From DASPHG01 sp035629775 (GTDB taxonomy: Bacteria; Actinomycetota; Thermoleophilia; Solirubrobacterales; Thermoleophilaceae): a stretch of DNA of 64,000 bases. The translations under genes were made by a program, and so were the position numbers. Location of the stretch: the NCBI GenBank assembly GCA_035629775.1, contig DASPHG010000007.1:23770-87769 (forward strand), given 5' to 3'. The notes below the pieces were generated by a model, which was not told the origin of the DNA, made no database searches, and saw only the letters and a program-made list of their open reading frames with translations. How positions within the stretch are numbered: the stretch's first letter is position 1; each line of letters opens with the position of its first letter. Positions 51,232-58,537 of this stretch are shown here, piece by piece.

Positions 51232-52245
51232 GTGAAGGTCGTCGTCACCGGCGCGGCCGGGTTCATCGGTTCCCACCTCGTCGAGGAGTCCCTGCGACGG
51301 GGCTGGGAGGTGGTCGCGATCGACTCGCTCACCACCTACTACTCGCCCGCGGCGAAAATCCGCAATACGGACGGCTTCCGGCGTCACCCCCGCTGCACCT
51401 ACCTCGAGCGCGACATCCTCGACGTGGACCTGCCGACGGTGCTGGAGGGCTCGGCGGTCGTGTTCCACCTGGCCGCGCAGGCCGGCGTGCGCGCCAGCTG
51501 GGGGCAGAGCTTCGACGTATACACGCACCTGAACATCACCGTGCTCCAGCGGCTCCTCGAGGCGGCGCGCCACTCGGACGCGCTCGAGCGTTTCATCTTT
51601 GCCTCGTCGTCGTCGGTGTACGGCGATGCCGAGTCGCTTCCGACGACCGAGGACCAGGTGCTGCGCCCCGTCTCGCCCTACGGAGCGACCAAGGCGCTCG
51701 GCGAGCACCTCACCTACCTGTACTTCCGCAACTACGCCGTCCCGACCGTCAACCTGCGCTACTTCAGCGTGTACGGACCGCGCCAGCGCCCCGACATGGC
51801 GTTTCACCGCGCCATCGAGGCGGCGCTCCGCGGCGAGGAGTTCGAGCTGTTCGGCGACGGTGCCCAGACGCGCGACTTCACCTATGTCGCAGACATCGTC
51901 ACCGGCACGATCGCCGCCGCGGCGAGCGCCCGGCCCGGCAGCACGTACAACCTGGGGGGCGGCGGGCGGGCGGCGATGCACGAGGCGCTCGACATGATCG
52001 GCGCCGAGGTCGGCAGCGCGCTGTCGGTCGCGCGCGCGCCGGGGCAGCGCGGGGACACCCGCGCCACCGCCGCCGACATCACGGCCGCCGAGCACGACCT
52101 GGATTACGCGCCCGGCTGGACGCTCGTGCGCGGTCTCCGGGAGCAGGTGGCCTGGCACCGCGCCCGCGCGACCGAGGGCGGTGGGAAATTCTCGCAAGAT
52201 GCGGGAATCCCTGGCGCGGAGCTGCCGGCCGCAGCGGCCCTCTAA
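51232..52245 (+). CDS. NAD-dependent nucleotide-sugar epimerase/dehydratase (SDR)
   Basis: 337 aa, GTG start. Extended SDR signature: VVVTGAAGFIGSHLVEESL (NAD loop), AAQAGVRASWG, the active-site SSSSVYGDAESLPTTE and YGATKALGEHL (YxxxK), and LRYFSVYGPRQRPDMAFH typical of UDP-glucuronate or UDP-glucose epimerases. It changes a UDP-sugar for the adjacent glycosylphosphotransferase product. Exact sugar unknown. Confidence 0.92.
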   Translation: MKVVVTGAAGFIGSHLVEESLRRGWEVVAIDSLTTYYSPAAKIRNTDGFRRHPRCTYLERDILDVDLPTVLEGSAVVFHLAAQAGVRASWGQSFDVYTHLNITVLQRLLEAARHSDALERFIFASSSSVYGDAESLPTTEDQVLRPVSPYGATKALGEHLTYLYFRNYAVPTVNLRYFSVYGPRQRPDMAFHRAIEAALRGEEFELFGDGAQTRDFTYVADIVTGTIAAAASARPGSTYNLGGGGRAAMHEALDMIGAEVGSALSVARAPGQRGDTRATAADITAAEHDLDYAPGWTLVRGLREQVAWHRARATEGGGKFSQDAGIPGAELPAAAAL

Positions 52246-52280
52246 AGGTTCGTCCGTAGGATCCGCGAAGGTTTCCGCTG

Positions 52281-52469
52281 GTGGTGCTCCTCCTCACCAT
52301 CTCCGCCGTGACGCTATGGCTGTTCGTGGCCGTCCTCGTCATGGCGCTCTGCCGCATGGCATCCGACGAGGGCGTCCCGCGGCCCCTCGGCATTGATCCG
52401 CCCGCGCCGCTCCCGCCACTGCGCGCGGTGCTGGGACAGATCACGCGCTCCGAGCCCGGCGAGCGCTAG
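52281..52469 (+). CDS. Small single-pass membrane protein (family A, copy 2)
   Basis: 62 aa, GTG start. One membrane helix (LLLTISAVTLWLFVAVLVMAL) then CRMASDEGVPRPLGIDPP and a Pro-rich tail. N-terminus matches the 74-aa protein at 25241. The upstream sequence TTCGTCCGTAGGATCCG also resembles that before the first copy. Its TAG stop is in the same frame as, and directly precedes, the GNAT-domain coding region, which lacks its own usual start codon. Confidence 0.6.
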   Translation: MVLLLTISAVTLWLFVAVLVMALCRMASDEGVPRPLGIDPPAPLPPLRAVLGQITRSEPGER

Positions 52470-52808
52470 CCGATCGCCTCTGCCGATCCCGCTCCGACGG
52501 TCGCCGACAACCCGGGCGAGAGCCGCTTCGAGCTTCGGCTGGACGGGGAGATCGTCGGCTTCGCCGAGTACCGGCCGGCCGGAGACAGCGTGATCATCGC
52601 CCACACCGAGATCGCCGAGGGGCACGAGGGCGAGGGCCTTGGCGGGGTGCTCGTGCGCGAGGCGCTCGAGAGAATCCGCGCCAGTGGCAAGACGGTGATC
52701 CCGACGTGCCCCTTCACCGCCGCCTACATCGGCCGGCACCCGGAGTTCGTCGAACTGGTCGCCCCGGCGCTGCGTGACCAGTTCGGCCGGCCGGCCGGCG
52801 ACTACTAG
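52470..52808 (+). CDS. GNAT-type N-acetyltransferase (start codon unresolved)
   Basis: The frame from the codon after the TAG at 52467-52469 reads PIASADPAPTVADNPGESRF and then ELRLDGEIVGFAEYRPAGDS, EGHEGEGLGGVLVREALERI (acetyl-CoA loop) and TCPFTAAYIGRHPEFVELV, a small YidJ-like acetyltransferase of about 100 residues. The first in-frame GTG is only at 52590, after the first strands of the fold. No ATG, GTG or TTG lies between the stop and 52590. Either an unusual start codon is used, the TAG is read through, or the 5' end is damaged. The stop shares CTAG with the convergent gene. Confidence 0.65.
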   Translation, partial: PIASADPAPTVADNPGESRFELRLDGEIVGFAEYRPAGDSVIIAHTEIAEGHEGEGLGGVLVREALERIRASGKTVIPTCPFTAAYIGRHPEFVELVAPALRDQFGRPAGDY

Positions 52809-54067
52809 GCGCCCGCCTCGAGCTCGGTGAGCCGCCGATAGGCGAGCGCGGCCGCCATCGCGCCCTCGCCGACGGCACCGGCGACGCGTTTGGTCGAGCC
52901 GTGGCGAATGTCCCCCGCCGCGAACAGACCGGGCACGCTCGTCTCGAGCGCGAGCGGGTCACGCTCGAGCGGCCAGCCCACGGGCCGCTGACCGTCGCTC
53001 AGGAGGTCCGGGCCCGTGAGGACGTAGCCGGCGGCGTCGAGTCGAACCCCGACGTCCGCGGCCCAGCCGGTGCGCGGAGTGCCACCGATGCAGACGAAGA
53101 GCGCCTCCGCCGGACACAGCTCGCCCGCGCCGTCAGCCTCCTCGATCGCGACCGCGGCGAGCCGGCCATCGGACGCCTCGACGGCGGTCGCCTGGGTGCG
53201 TAGGCGCACGTCGACGAGCGGGTGATCGCGGATGCGGTCGACGAGGTAGGCCGACATCGTCTTCCCGAGCGCTTCCCCACGCACGAGCATCCTCACGCGC
53301 GCGTTCGCGTTCGCCAGGTTGAGCACGGCCTGCCCGGCCGAGTTGCCCGCGCCGACGACGATCACGTCGTCGCCCGCGCACTGGGCGGCTTCGCTGCGCC
53401 CGGCGCCGTAGTACACGCCGCGACCGACGAGGTCGTCCAATCCCTCGATTTCGAGCCGACGCCACACCATGCCCGCGGCGGCGAGCACGACCGCCGCCGT
53501 CACCTCGATCCCGCCCTGCAAGCGCAGACGGTGCTCGCGCGCGCCGTGCGCGGCGCCCTCGACGCCGCGCATCACCATGACCTCGGCGCCGAAGCGCTCG
53601 GCCTGGCGCCCGGCGAGGCGCGCGAGCTCGGCGCCGCCTATCCCCTCCGGGAATCCGAAGAAGTTCTCGATCATCGACGTGTGTGAGGCCTGCCCGCCCG
53701 GCACGTCGTGCTCGAGCACGAGCGTCGCGAGCCCGTCCGAGGCGGCGTACACAGCGGCGGCGAGCCCGGCGGGACCCGCCCCGACGATCGCGACGTCGTA
53801 GTGCGACCGCGCGGGCGGGTCGGCGTGGCCCCAGGCCTCGACGAGCCCCGCGACGGTCGCTCCCTGGAAGGCGTCTTCCCCGTCGATCACGACCGGGAGC
53901 GCCGCGTCTTCGAGCGCGTGCGCTGCGAGCAGGTCGTCTGCCTCGGATGATCCGGCCTCGACCCACTCGTGCGGCTGCGCGACGCGGGTGAGGAAGTCGC
54001 GCACGCGGTGCGCGGCCGGGTCGAGCCGCTCCCCGACCACCTGCACGGTCGGGCGGACCGGGCTCAC
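52805..54067 (-). CDS. Thioredoxin-reductase-like FAD oxidoreductase with N-terminal thioredoxin-like domain
   Basis: 420 aa, GTG start. Residues 1-85 look like a degenerate thioredoxin or glutaredoxin-type module. From residue 88 the TrxR core begins: DVAIVGAGPAGLAAAVYAAS (FAD), GGQASHTSMIENFFGFPEGI, DVIVVGAGNSAGQAVLNLA (NAD(P)H), and VPGLFAAGDIRHGSTKRVAG. The CxxC redox site of real thioredoxin reductase is missing: the position reads YYGAGRSEAAQCAGDD. It is therefore an NADPH oxidoreductase of the TrxR-like family with unknown acceptor. Downstream, by 16 bp, of a UBP-zinc-finger gene. Confidence 0.88.
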   Translation of the reverse strand: MSPVRPTVQVVGERLDPAAHRVRDFLTRVAQPHEWVEAGSSEADDLLAAHALEDAALPVVIDGEDAFQGATVAGLVEAWGHADPPARSHYDVAIVGAGPAGLAAAVYAASDGLATLVLEHDVPGGQASHTSMIENFFGFPEGIGGAELARLAGRQAERFGAEVMVMRGVEGAAHGAREHRLRLQGGIEVTAAVVLAAAGMVWRRLEIEGLDDLVGRGVYYGAGRSEAAQCAGDDVIVVGAGNSAGQAVLNLANANARVRMLVRGEALGKTMSAYLVDRIRDHPLVDVRLRTQATAVEASDGRLAAVAIEEADGAGELCPAEALFVCIGGTPRTGWAADVGVRLDAAGYVLTGPDLLSDGQRPVGWPLERDPLALETSVPGLFAAGDIRHGSTKRVAGAVGEGAMAAALAYRRLTELEAGA

Positions 54068-54083
54068 GGGCCGCCGGCGTCGA

Positions 54084-54362
54084 TCACGCGTCGGCCAGGC
54101 GGAACATCAGCTCGTCCTCGTAGCACCACGACCAGTGCTCGCCGGGCTCGACCGATCGGATGATCGGGTGCCCCGAGTCCTCGTGATGGGCGGTGGCGTG
54201 CCGGTTCGGGCTGTTGTCACAGCAGCCGACCTGGCCGCACGTCTGGCACATCCGCAGGTGGACCCAGCTGTCCCCCGCCGCCATGCACTGCGGGCAGCCC
54301 GTCACGTCGTCCTCGGGCGCGACGACCTTGACCTGGTCGAGGTGGCTACAAGCGGCCGACAT
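54084..54362 (-). CDS. UBP-type zinc-finger protein
   Basis: 92 aa from ATG 54362 (MSAACSHLDQVKVVAPEDD). Conserved zinc ligands follow the ZnF-UBP pattern: CSHLD, GCPQCMAAGDSWVHLRMC, QTCGQVGCCDNSPNRHATAH, HEDSGHPIIRSVEPGEHWSW, CYEDELMF. In eukaryotes this fold binds ubiquitin tails. In actinobacteria it is often next to or fused to TrxR-like flavoproteins, as here. Partner in a redox or protein-modification function is plausible but unproven. Confidence 0.9.
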   Translation of the reverse strand: MSAACSHLDQVKVVAPEDDVTGCPQCMAAGDSWVHLRMCQTCGQVGCCDNSPNRHATAHHEDSGHPIIRSVEPGEHWSWCYEDELMFRLADA

Positions 54363-54418
54363 ATGCCTATTGGACCACAAGACCCAGAGCGCGTGGCCGT
54401 CCGCCCTCGCCGAATCCT

Positions 54419-55117
54419 CTAGGGGGCGGTGACTGCCCAGCCGCCCCTCCCGTAGAGGTCATTGACGGTCGAGATGTACAGGATGTTCGCCCCGAAACGG
54501 CTGGCGCCATTGGAGTCGTCTGCCTTGTAGACGCTCTTGCTCGTGGCTCCGCCCGCGGTGCCGATGGCTTCGTAGATGCAGAAATGCCCAGGCGCCGCTG
54601 TCGGCGCTGCTGCGCTTCCCGGGCAGTTGGGGTCAGCCTCGCCGGTGGAGATCAGGTGGGCCACAGGCTCGGAAGCGAGGGGAAACTGGAACGTGACTTC
54701 CGTCACAGCGGCGTGCGTGAAGGCGGCACCGCTGACGTCGCCAAGGGCCCACGTGCCAAGGAGCGTCTTGCCACTAGGCAGAGTTTCGAGCAGCGGGCCG
54801 GCCGGCCCGGTCGCGCCTATCGGCCCGGTAGCGCCCTGCGGTCCGGTGAATCCCTCGGGGAGAACGGCGGCCGGGAACTTCGCGGTGTTGTTGAGCGCGA
54901 GCAGCTTGTTCTTCTTCGGGGTCTTGGACGCGCTCAGCCCGTCGACCTTGCCGGCTGCCTTGGCCTTCTTCGCCTTTCCGGCCTTCTTCGCGAACCCGGC
55001 CTCCTTGGCGAACGGCACCACGTCGAGCGCGACCGCCGACCCGCCCAGCGCCACGAACAGCGCCAGACACGAAACGGCATTCGCGAAGGTCAGACGAGAA
55101 CGGGCGCGAGCGAGCAT
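54419..55117 (-). CDS. Secreted/membrane collagen-like protein
   Basis: 232 aa from ATG 55117 with GGAGG 4 bases upstream. N-terminal helix LTFANAVSCLALFVALGGSA is a signal or anchor seen in a large family of Thermoleophilia surface proteins (recalled, not searched). Then Lys/Ala-rich AKKAGKAKKAKAAGKVDGL and a short collagen-like run GFTGPQGATGPIGATGPAGP, seven Gly-X-Y units. The C-terminal 110 residues form a beta-rich domain. Function unknown, presumably cell-surface. Confidence 0.75.
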   Translation of the reverse strand: MLARARSRLTFANAVSCLALFVALGGSAVALDVVPFAKEAGFAKKAGKAKKAKAAGKVDGLSASKTPKKNKLLALNNTAKFPAAVLPEGFTGPQGATGPIGATGPAGPLLETLPSGKTLLGTWALGDVSGAAFTHAAVTEVTFQFPLASEPVAHLISTGEADPNCPGSAAAPTAAPGHFCIYEAIGTAGGATSKSVYKADDSNGASRFGANILYISTVNDLYGRGGWAVTAP

Positions 55118-55211
55118 GAAGCCTCCGAAGTAAAGGCGCGCACTAGCGCCGGGTGCCAGTCCTCCCACCGTACGGCCGAACCGACAGCCGCGCAAGGCGC
55201 GAGGTCAGTGA

Positions 55212-55284
55212 AGCCGACGGGGGGACTCGAACCCCCGACCCCTTCATTACGAGTGAAGTGCTCTACCAGCTGAGCTACGTCGGC
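55212..55284 (-). tRNA. tRNA-Thr (anticodon CGT)
   Basis: Minus-strand cloverleaf: acceptor GCCGACG/CGTCGGC, D-arm AGCTCAGCTGGTAGAGC, anticodon stem CTTCA/TGAAG with loop CTCGTAA (anticodon CGT), T-arm GGGGG-TTCGAGT-CCCCC. CCA is not encoded. Unlike tRNA-Thr(GGT), no duplicated 3' fragment was found nearby. Confidence 0.95.
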
Positions 55285-55315
55285 GCGCGCGCCCGAGTGT
55301 AGATAGATTCGAGGC

Positions 55316-55834
55316 GTGGGAGAGGTCCTCACCATGCCCGACGGGACCGCGTTCGAGATCGTGCGCTCGGCGGCCGATCCGGAGCGCGACCCCTCCGAGA
55401 TCGTCTTCACCGCACAGCCCGGTGGGCCGGCCCCGCCGCCGCACGTTCACCCGCGGCAGCGCGAGGTTTTCACGCTCGAGGAGGGCGACTTCGAGCTGCT
55501 GATCGACGGCGAGTGGCGCAGGCTCGCGCCGGGCGAGTCGGTGGTGGTCGAGGCGGGCGCGGTCCACACCTACCGCAACGAGGGCGCGCGGACCGCCCGT
55601 GTGCGCACGGTGCACGAGCCGGGCCTCTCGTTCGAGCGCTACATCCGCACGCTCCACGCGACCGTGGTCGAGCACGACACCGTCAAGATCGGCCCCGCCA
55701 TGGCGGCGCGCATGGCTGTGATCTGGCGCGAGCACTCGGACACGATCCAGCCGGGCCCGCTGCCGATCAGGCTCGCCTTCGGATTCCTGGGCCGTGTCGG
55801 GCCGCTGGTCGGGCTGAAGCCGACCCGTCCATAA
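55316..55834 (+). CDS. Cupin-domain protein
   Basis: 172 aa, GTG at 55316 (or ATG 55334). Cupin motif 1 PPPHVHPRQREVFTLEEGDF with two His and Glu, and motif 2 region VVVEAGAVHTYRNEG with the third His, so a metal site is likely. The C-terminal third (MAARMAVIWREHSDTIQPGP) is helical and hydrophobic, as seen in some actinobacterial single-cupin proteins. Function unknown, perhaps small-molecule binding or isomerase. Stands alone between tRNA-Thr and holB. Confidence 0.8.
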   Translation: MGEVLTMPDGTAFEIVRSAADPERDPSEIVFTAQPGGPAPPPHVHPRQREVFTLEEGDFELLIDGEWRRLAPGESVVVEAGAVHTYRNEGARTARVRTVHEPGLSFERYIRTLHATVVEHDTVKIGPAMAARMAVIWREHSDTIQPGPLPIRLAFGFLGRVGPLVGLKPTRP

Positions 55835-55854
55835 GGGGACGGAGCCCTTTTCGT

Positions 55855-56985
55855 TCAGCCGCCCGAGCCGACCAGGCGCCGCAGCCGGAAGGTCAGCGCC
55901 TGGAGCGCCAGGTCCTCGCTGACGTTCAGCTCGAGCGACTCGCGCGCCTCCTCGCACCGCTCGGCGGCCGTGCGCAGGCGACGTGGGTCGCGCGAGCGCG
56001 CCTCGGCGGCGAGCCCGGGGATCCGGTCGCGCGCCAGCACGGCGTCGTCCGCCCCCTCGGCGACGCAGACCAAATCGCGAAACGAGAGCCCGGCCAGGTC
56101 GAGCGCCAGGTCGAGGACCTCCGTCCGCGCCCGGCGGCCCTCGCGCTTCGCGGCCTCCTCCATCTCCTTCTCGAGCGAGCGCCGCTCGCGCCCCTTCGGC
56201 TCGAGCTCGAGCCGCTCGCCGCGCGCCTGGGCGGAGCGCTCCTCGGCGGCCGTGCGCCGGGCCTCCGCGCGCGCGAGGAGCGCCCGCCACGGCTCCGCTG
56301 CCGCGTCCTCCTCGCCCGCGAGGGCGTGCCGGACGAGCGCCTCGACCTCGCCGCGCAGGGCATCCCCCTCGTCCGACGCAAGGAAGCGCGCGCGCTCCCC
56401 GTTCCCGAGCGCGAGCCGCGCGCAGGCCTCGGCGCGCGCGGCCTCCAGGCCGTCGGCCACGAGCGCCTCGGCGAGCCGGGTCGCCGGCAGCGGGTTGAAG
56501 CGCACGAGCTGGCACCGCGAGACGACCGTCTCGAGCACGCGGCCCGGCGCGCTCGTGAGCAGGATCAGGTGCACGAAGTGCGCCGGCTCCTCGAGCGTCT
56601 TCAGCATCCGGTTGGCGACCTCGTCGTTCATCAGCTCGACCCGCTCGAGGACGAACACGCGCTTGCGCGCCTCGAAGGGCGTGCGGTTCGCGGCGGCCAC
56701 GACCGGCTGCTCGACGTCGTCCACCCGCATCACGTGGGCGCCCGTGGGCACGACCCACGTGAGGTCGGGGTGCGCACCGTGCTCCACCCGCAGGCGGACG
56801 TTGTCCGGGTCGGCCGCGCCCTCGGCCAAGAGCTCCGCCGCCAGGGCCCGGGCCGCGGAGCGCTTGCCGGTCCCCGGGGGACCGTGGAAGAGGTAGGCGT
56901 GCGACGGCGTGCCCGCGCGGAGCGCCGACCCGAGGACCATCCGCGCGTGCGGGTGGTGCTCCGTGCCCGCGAGCGCCGCCGTCAT
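55855..56985 (-). CDS. holB: DNA polymerase III delta-prime subunit
   Basis: 376 aa. AAA+ clamp-loader fold: SHAYLFHGPPGTGKRSAARA (Walker A), VFVLERVELMNDEVANRMLK (sensor/Walker B-like), LKTLEEPAHFVHLILLTSAP, RCQLVRFNPLP. The zinc cysteines found in other delta-prime proteins are not seen. The C-terminal part has an Arg/Glu-rich helical insertion (about 240-300). Part of the clamp loader that places the beta clamp. ATGA overlap with tmk, a common pair. Confidence 0.92.
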   Translation of the reverse strand: MTAALAGTEHHPHARMVLGSALRAGTPSHAYLFHGPPGTGKRSAARALAAELLAEGAADPDNVRLRVEHGAHPDLTWVVPTGAHVMRVDDVEQPVVAAANRTPFEARKRVFVLERVELMNDEVANRMLKTLEEPAHFVHLILLTSAPGRVLETVVSRCQLVRFNPLPATRLAEALVADGLEAARAEACARLALGNGERARFLASDEGDALRGEVEALVRHALAGEEDAAAEPWRALLARAEARRTAAEERSAQARGERLELEPKGRERRSLEKEMEEAAKREGRRARTEVLDLALDLAGLSFRDLVCVAEGADDAVLARDRIPGLAAEARSRDPRRLRTAAERCEEARESLELNVSEDLALQALTFRLRRLVGSGG

Positions 56986-57593
56986 CGCCGGACTCGCTCG
57001 ACCGCCGCCACCACGTCCGCGTGCACATCCTCCGGCGCGCGCGCGGCGTCGATCCGCACCCAGCGCTCGGGCTCGCGCTCGACAAGCTCCTCGTACGCGG
57101 CGCGCACGCTGCGCTGAAGCGCCTCGCCCTCGTCCTCGAACCGGTCGATCTCGACGCCGGCGCGCTCGGCGGCCGCTGCCGGGGGGAGATCGAGCAGGAT
57201 CGTCACGTCCGGCGCGAGATCGCCGGTCGCGAACTCGTTCACGCGGCGCACCGCGTCCGTGCCGAGGCCGCGCGCGGCGCCCTGGTAGGCGAGCGAGGAG
57301 TCGAGGAAGCGGTCCGAGATCACGACCTTGCCATCGTCGAGGGCGGGTCGGATGACCTCGGCGACCAGCTCCGCCCGTGCGGCCGCGAACAGGAGCGCCT
57401 CGGCCGCCGCCCCGATCATGATCTCCCTGTCCTTGAGCAGCTCGCGCACGCGCTCGCCGACGGCCGTGCCGCCGGGCTCGCGGACGGGGAGGGCGTCAGC
57501 GCCGAGCGCCTCCGCCAGCATCCGCGCCTGGGTGGATTTCCCCGAGCGGTCGATCCCCTCGAAGGTGACGAAGATCCCGGACACGGGAGGCAA
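56982..57593 (-). CDS. tmk: Thymidylate kinase
   Basis: 203 aa from TTG 57593, chosen because GGAGG lies 5 bases upstream; GTG 57584 is the alternative. P-loop FEGIDRSGKSTQARMLAEAL, the DR(F/Y) motif VISDRFLDSSLAYQGAARGL with LID region following. It phosphorylates dTMP to dTDP. Its ribosome site lies within the 17 bp that separates it from the divergent epimerase gene. Confidence 0.95.
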   Translation of the reverse strand: MPPVSGIFVTFEGIDRSGKSTQARMLAEALGADALPVREPGGTAVGERVRELLKDREIMIGAAAEALLFAAARAELVAEVIRPALDDGKVVISDRFLDSSLAYQGAARGLGTDAVRRVNEFATGDLAPDVTILLDLPPAAAAERAGVEIDRFEDEGEALQRSVRAAYEELVEREPERWVRIDAARAPEDVHADVVAAVERVRR

Positions 57594-57610
57594 GGTAGCC
57601 TCCGCCGCCC

Positions 57611-58537
57611 ATGAAGGCCCTCGTCACCGGCGGCGCCGGCTTCATCGGATCGAATCTGGTCGACGCGCTGGTCGAGCGCGGCGACGACGTGGCGGTCGTG
57701 GACGACCTCTCGACCGGCAAGCGCGAGAACCTGGCCGGGCCCGGCGGAGCAGCCGAGCTGGTCGAGGCGGACATCCGCGACGCCGGTGCGATGCGCGACC
57801 TGCTCGAGCGAGTGAAGCCGCAGGTCGTCTTCCACCTCGCCGCCCAGATCGACGTGCGCAAGTCCACCGCGGACCCGGCCTGGGACGCGGGCATCAACGT
57901 GATCGGCACGATCAACCTGCTCGGGGCCGCGCTCGCGGCCGGCGTGGACCGCTTCATCAACACCTCGACCGGCGGCGCGATCTACGGCGAGGGACGCATC
58001 CTGCCCGCCCCCGAGGACCATCCGCAGTCGCCGGAAGCCCCGTACGGCCAGTCGAAGTTCTGCGCCGAGGGGTACTGCGACCTCTTCTCCCGCATGCACG
58101 GCCTCTCCACCGTGTCGCTCCGCTACGGAAACGTCTACGGCCCGCGGCAGGACCCCCTCGGCGAGGCCGGCGTGATCGCGATCTTCTGCGGCAAGCTGCT
58201 CGAGGGCGGCACCCCCACGATCTACGGCAACGGCGAGCAGACGCGCGACTACGTCTACGTGGGCGACGTGGTCCGGGCGAACCTCGCGGCGGCCGACTCG
58301 CACGCGAACGGCGCGTTCAACGTCGGGCTCGGCGTTCAGAGCTCCGTGCTCCAGCTCGTGGAGGCGCTCCGCGAGATCTCGGGCAAGGAGGACTTCGAGC
58401 CCGAGTTCGCGGCGCCGCGGCTGGGCGAGGTGCAGCACATCGCGATCGATCCGACGCGCGCGCGTGCGGAGCTCGGTTGGGAGCCCCAGATCACCCTCAG
58501 GGACGGTCTGGAGCGGACTCTCGACTCTCTTCGCTGA
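57611..58537 (+). CDS. UDP-glucose 4-epimerase-like NAD-dependent epimerase
   Basis: 308 aa. Extended SDR motifs: ALVTGGAGFIGSNLVDALVE (NAD loop), FHLAAQIDVRKSTADP, NTSTGGAIYGEGRILPAPED (active Ser/Thr), YGQSKFCAEGYCD (YxxxK), LRYGNVYGPRQDP. GalE-like length and motifs. It likely interconverts UDP-glucose/galactose or their N-acetyl forms to feed glycan assembly. The last 41 bp overlap the convergent ligase-like gene. Confidence 0.93.
   Translation: MKALVTGGAGFIGSNLVDALVERGDDVAVVDDLSTGKRENLAGPGGAAELVEADIRDAGAMRDLLERVKPQVVFHLAAQIDVRKSTADPAWDAGINVIGTINLLGAALAAGVDRFINTSTGGAIYGEGRILPAPEDHPQSPEAPYGQSKFCAEGYCDLFSRMHGLSTVSLRYGNVYGPRQDPLGEAGVIAIFCGKLLEGGTPTIYGNGEQTRDYVYVGDVVRANLAAADSHANGAFNVGLGVQSSVLQLVEALREISGKEDFEPEFAAPRLGEVQHIAIDPTRARAELGWEPQITLRDGLERTLDSLR

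Noticed and set aside
49753..52197. Very long open frame on the minus strand opposite the glycosylphosphotransferase and epimerase genes
   Set aside because: Low-complexity, Arg/Asp/His-rich translation without motifs; it mirrors two well-supported plus-strand genes and results from high GC at third positions.
55212..55284. Second tRNA-associated insertion at tRNA-Thr(CGT)
   Set aside because: No repeat of its 3' end was found in the flanking sequence by eye.
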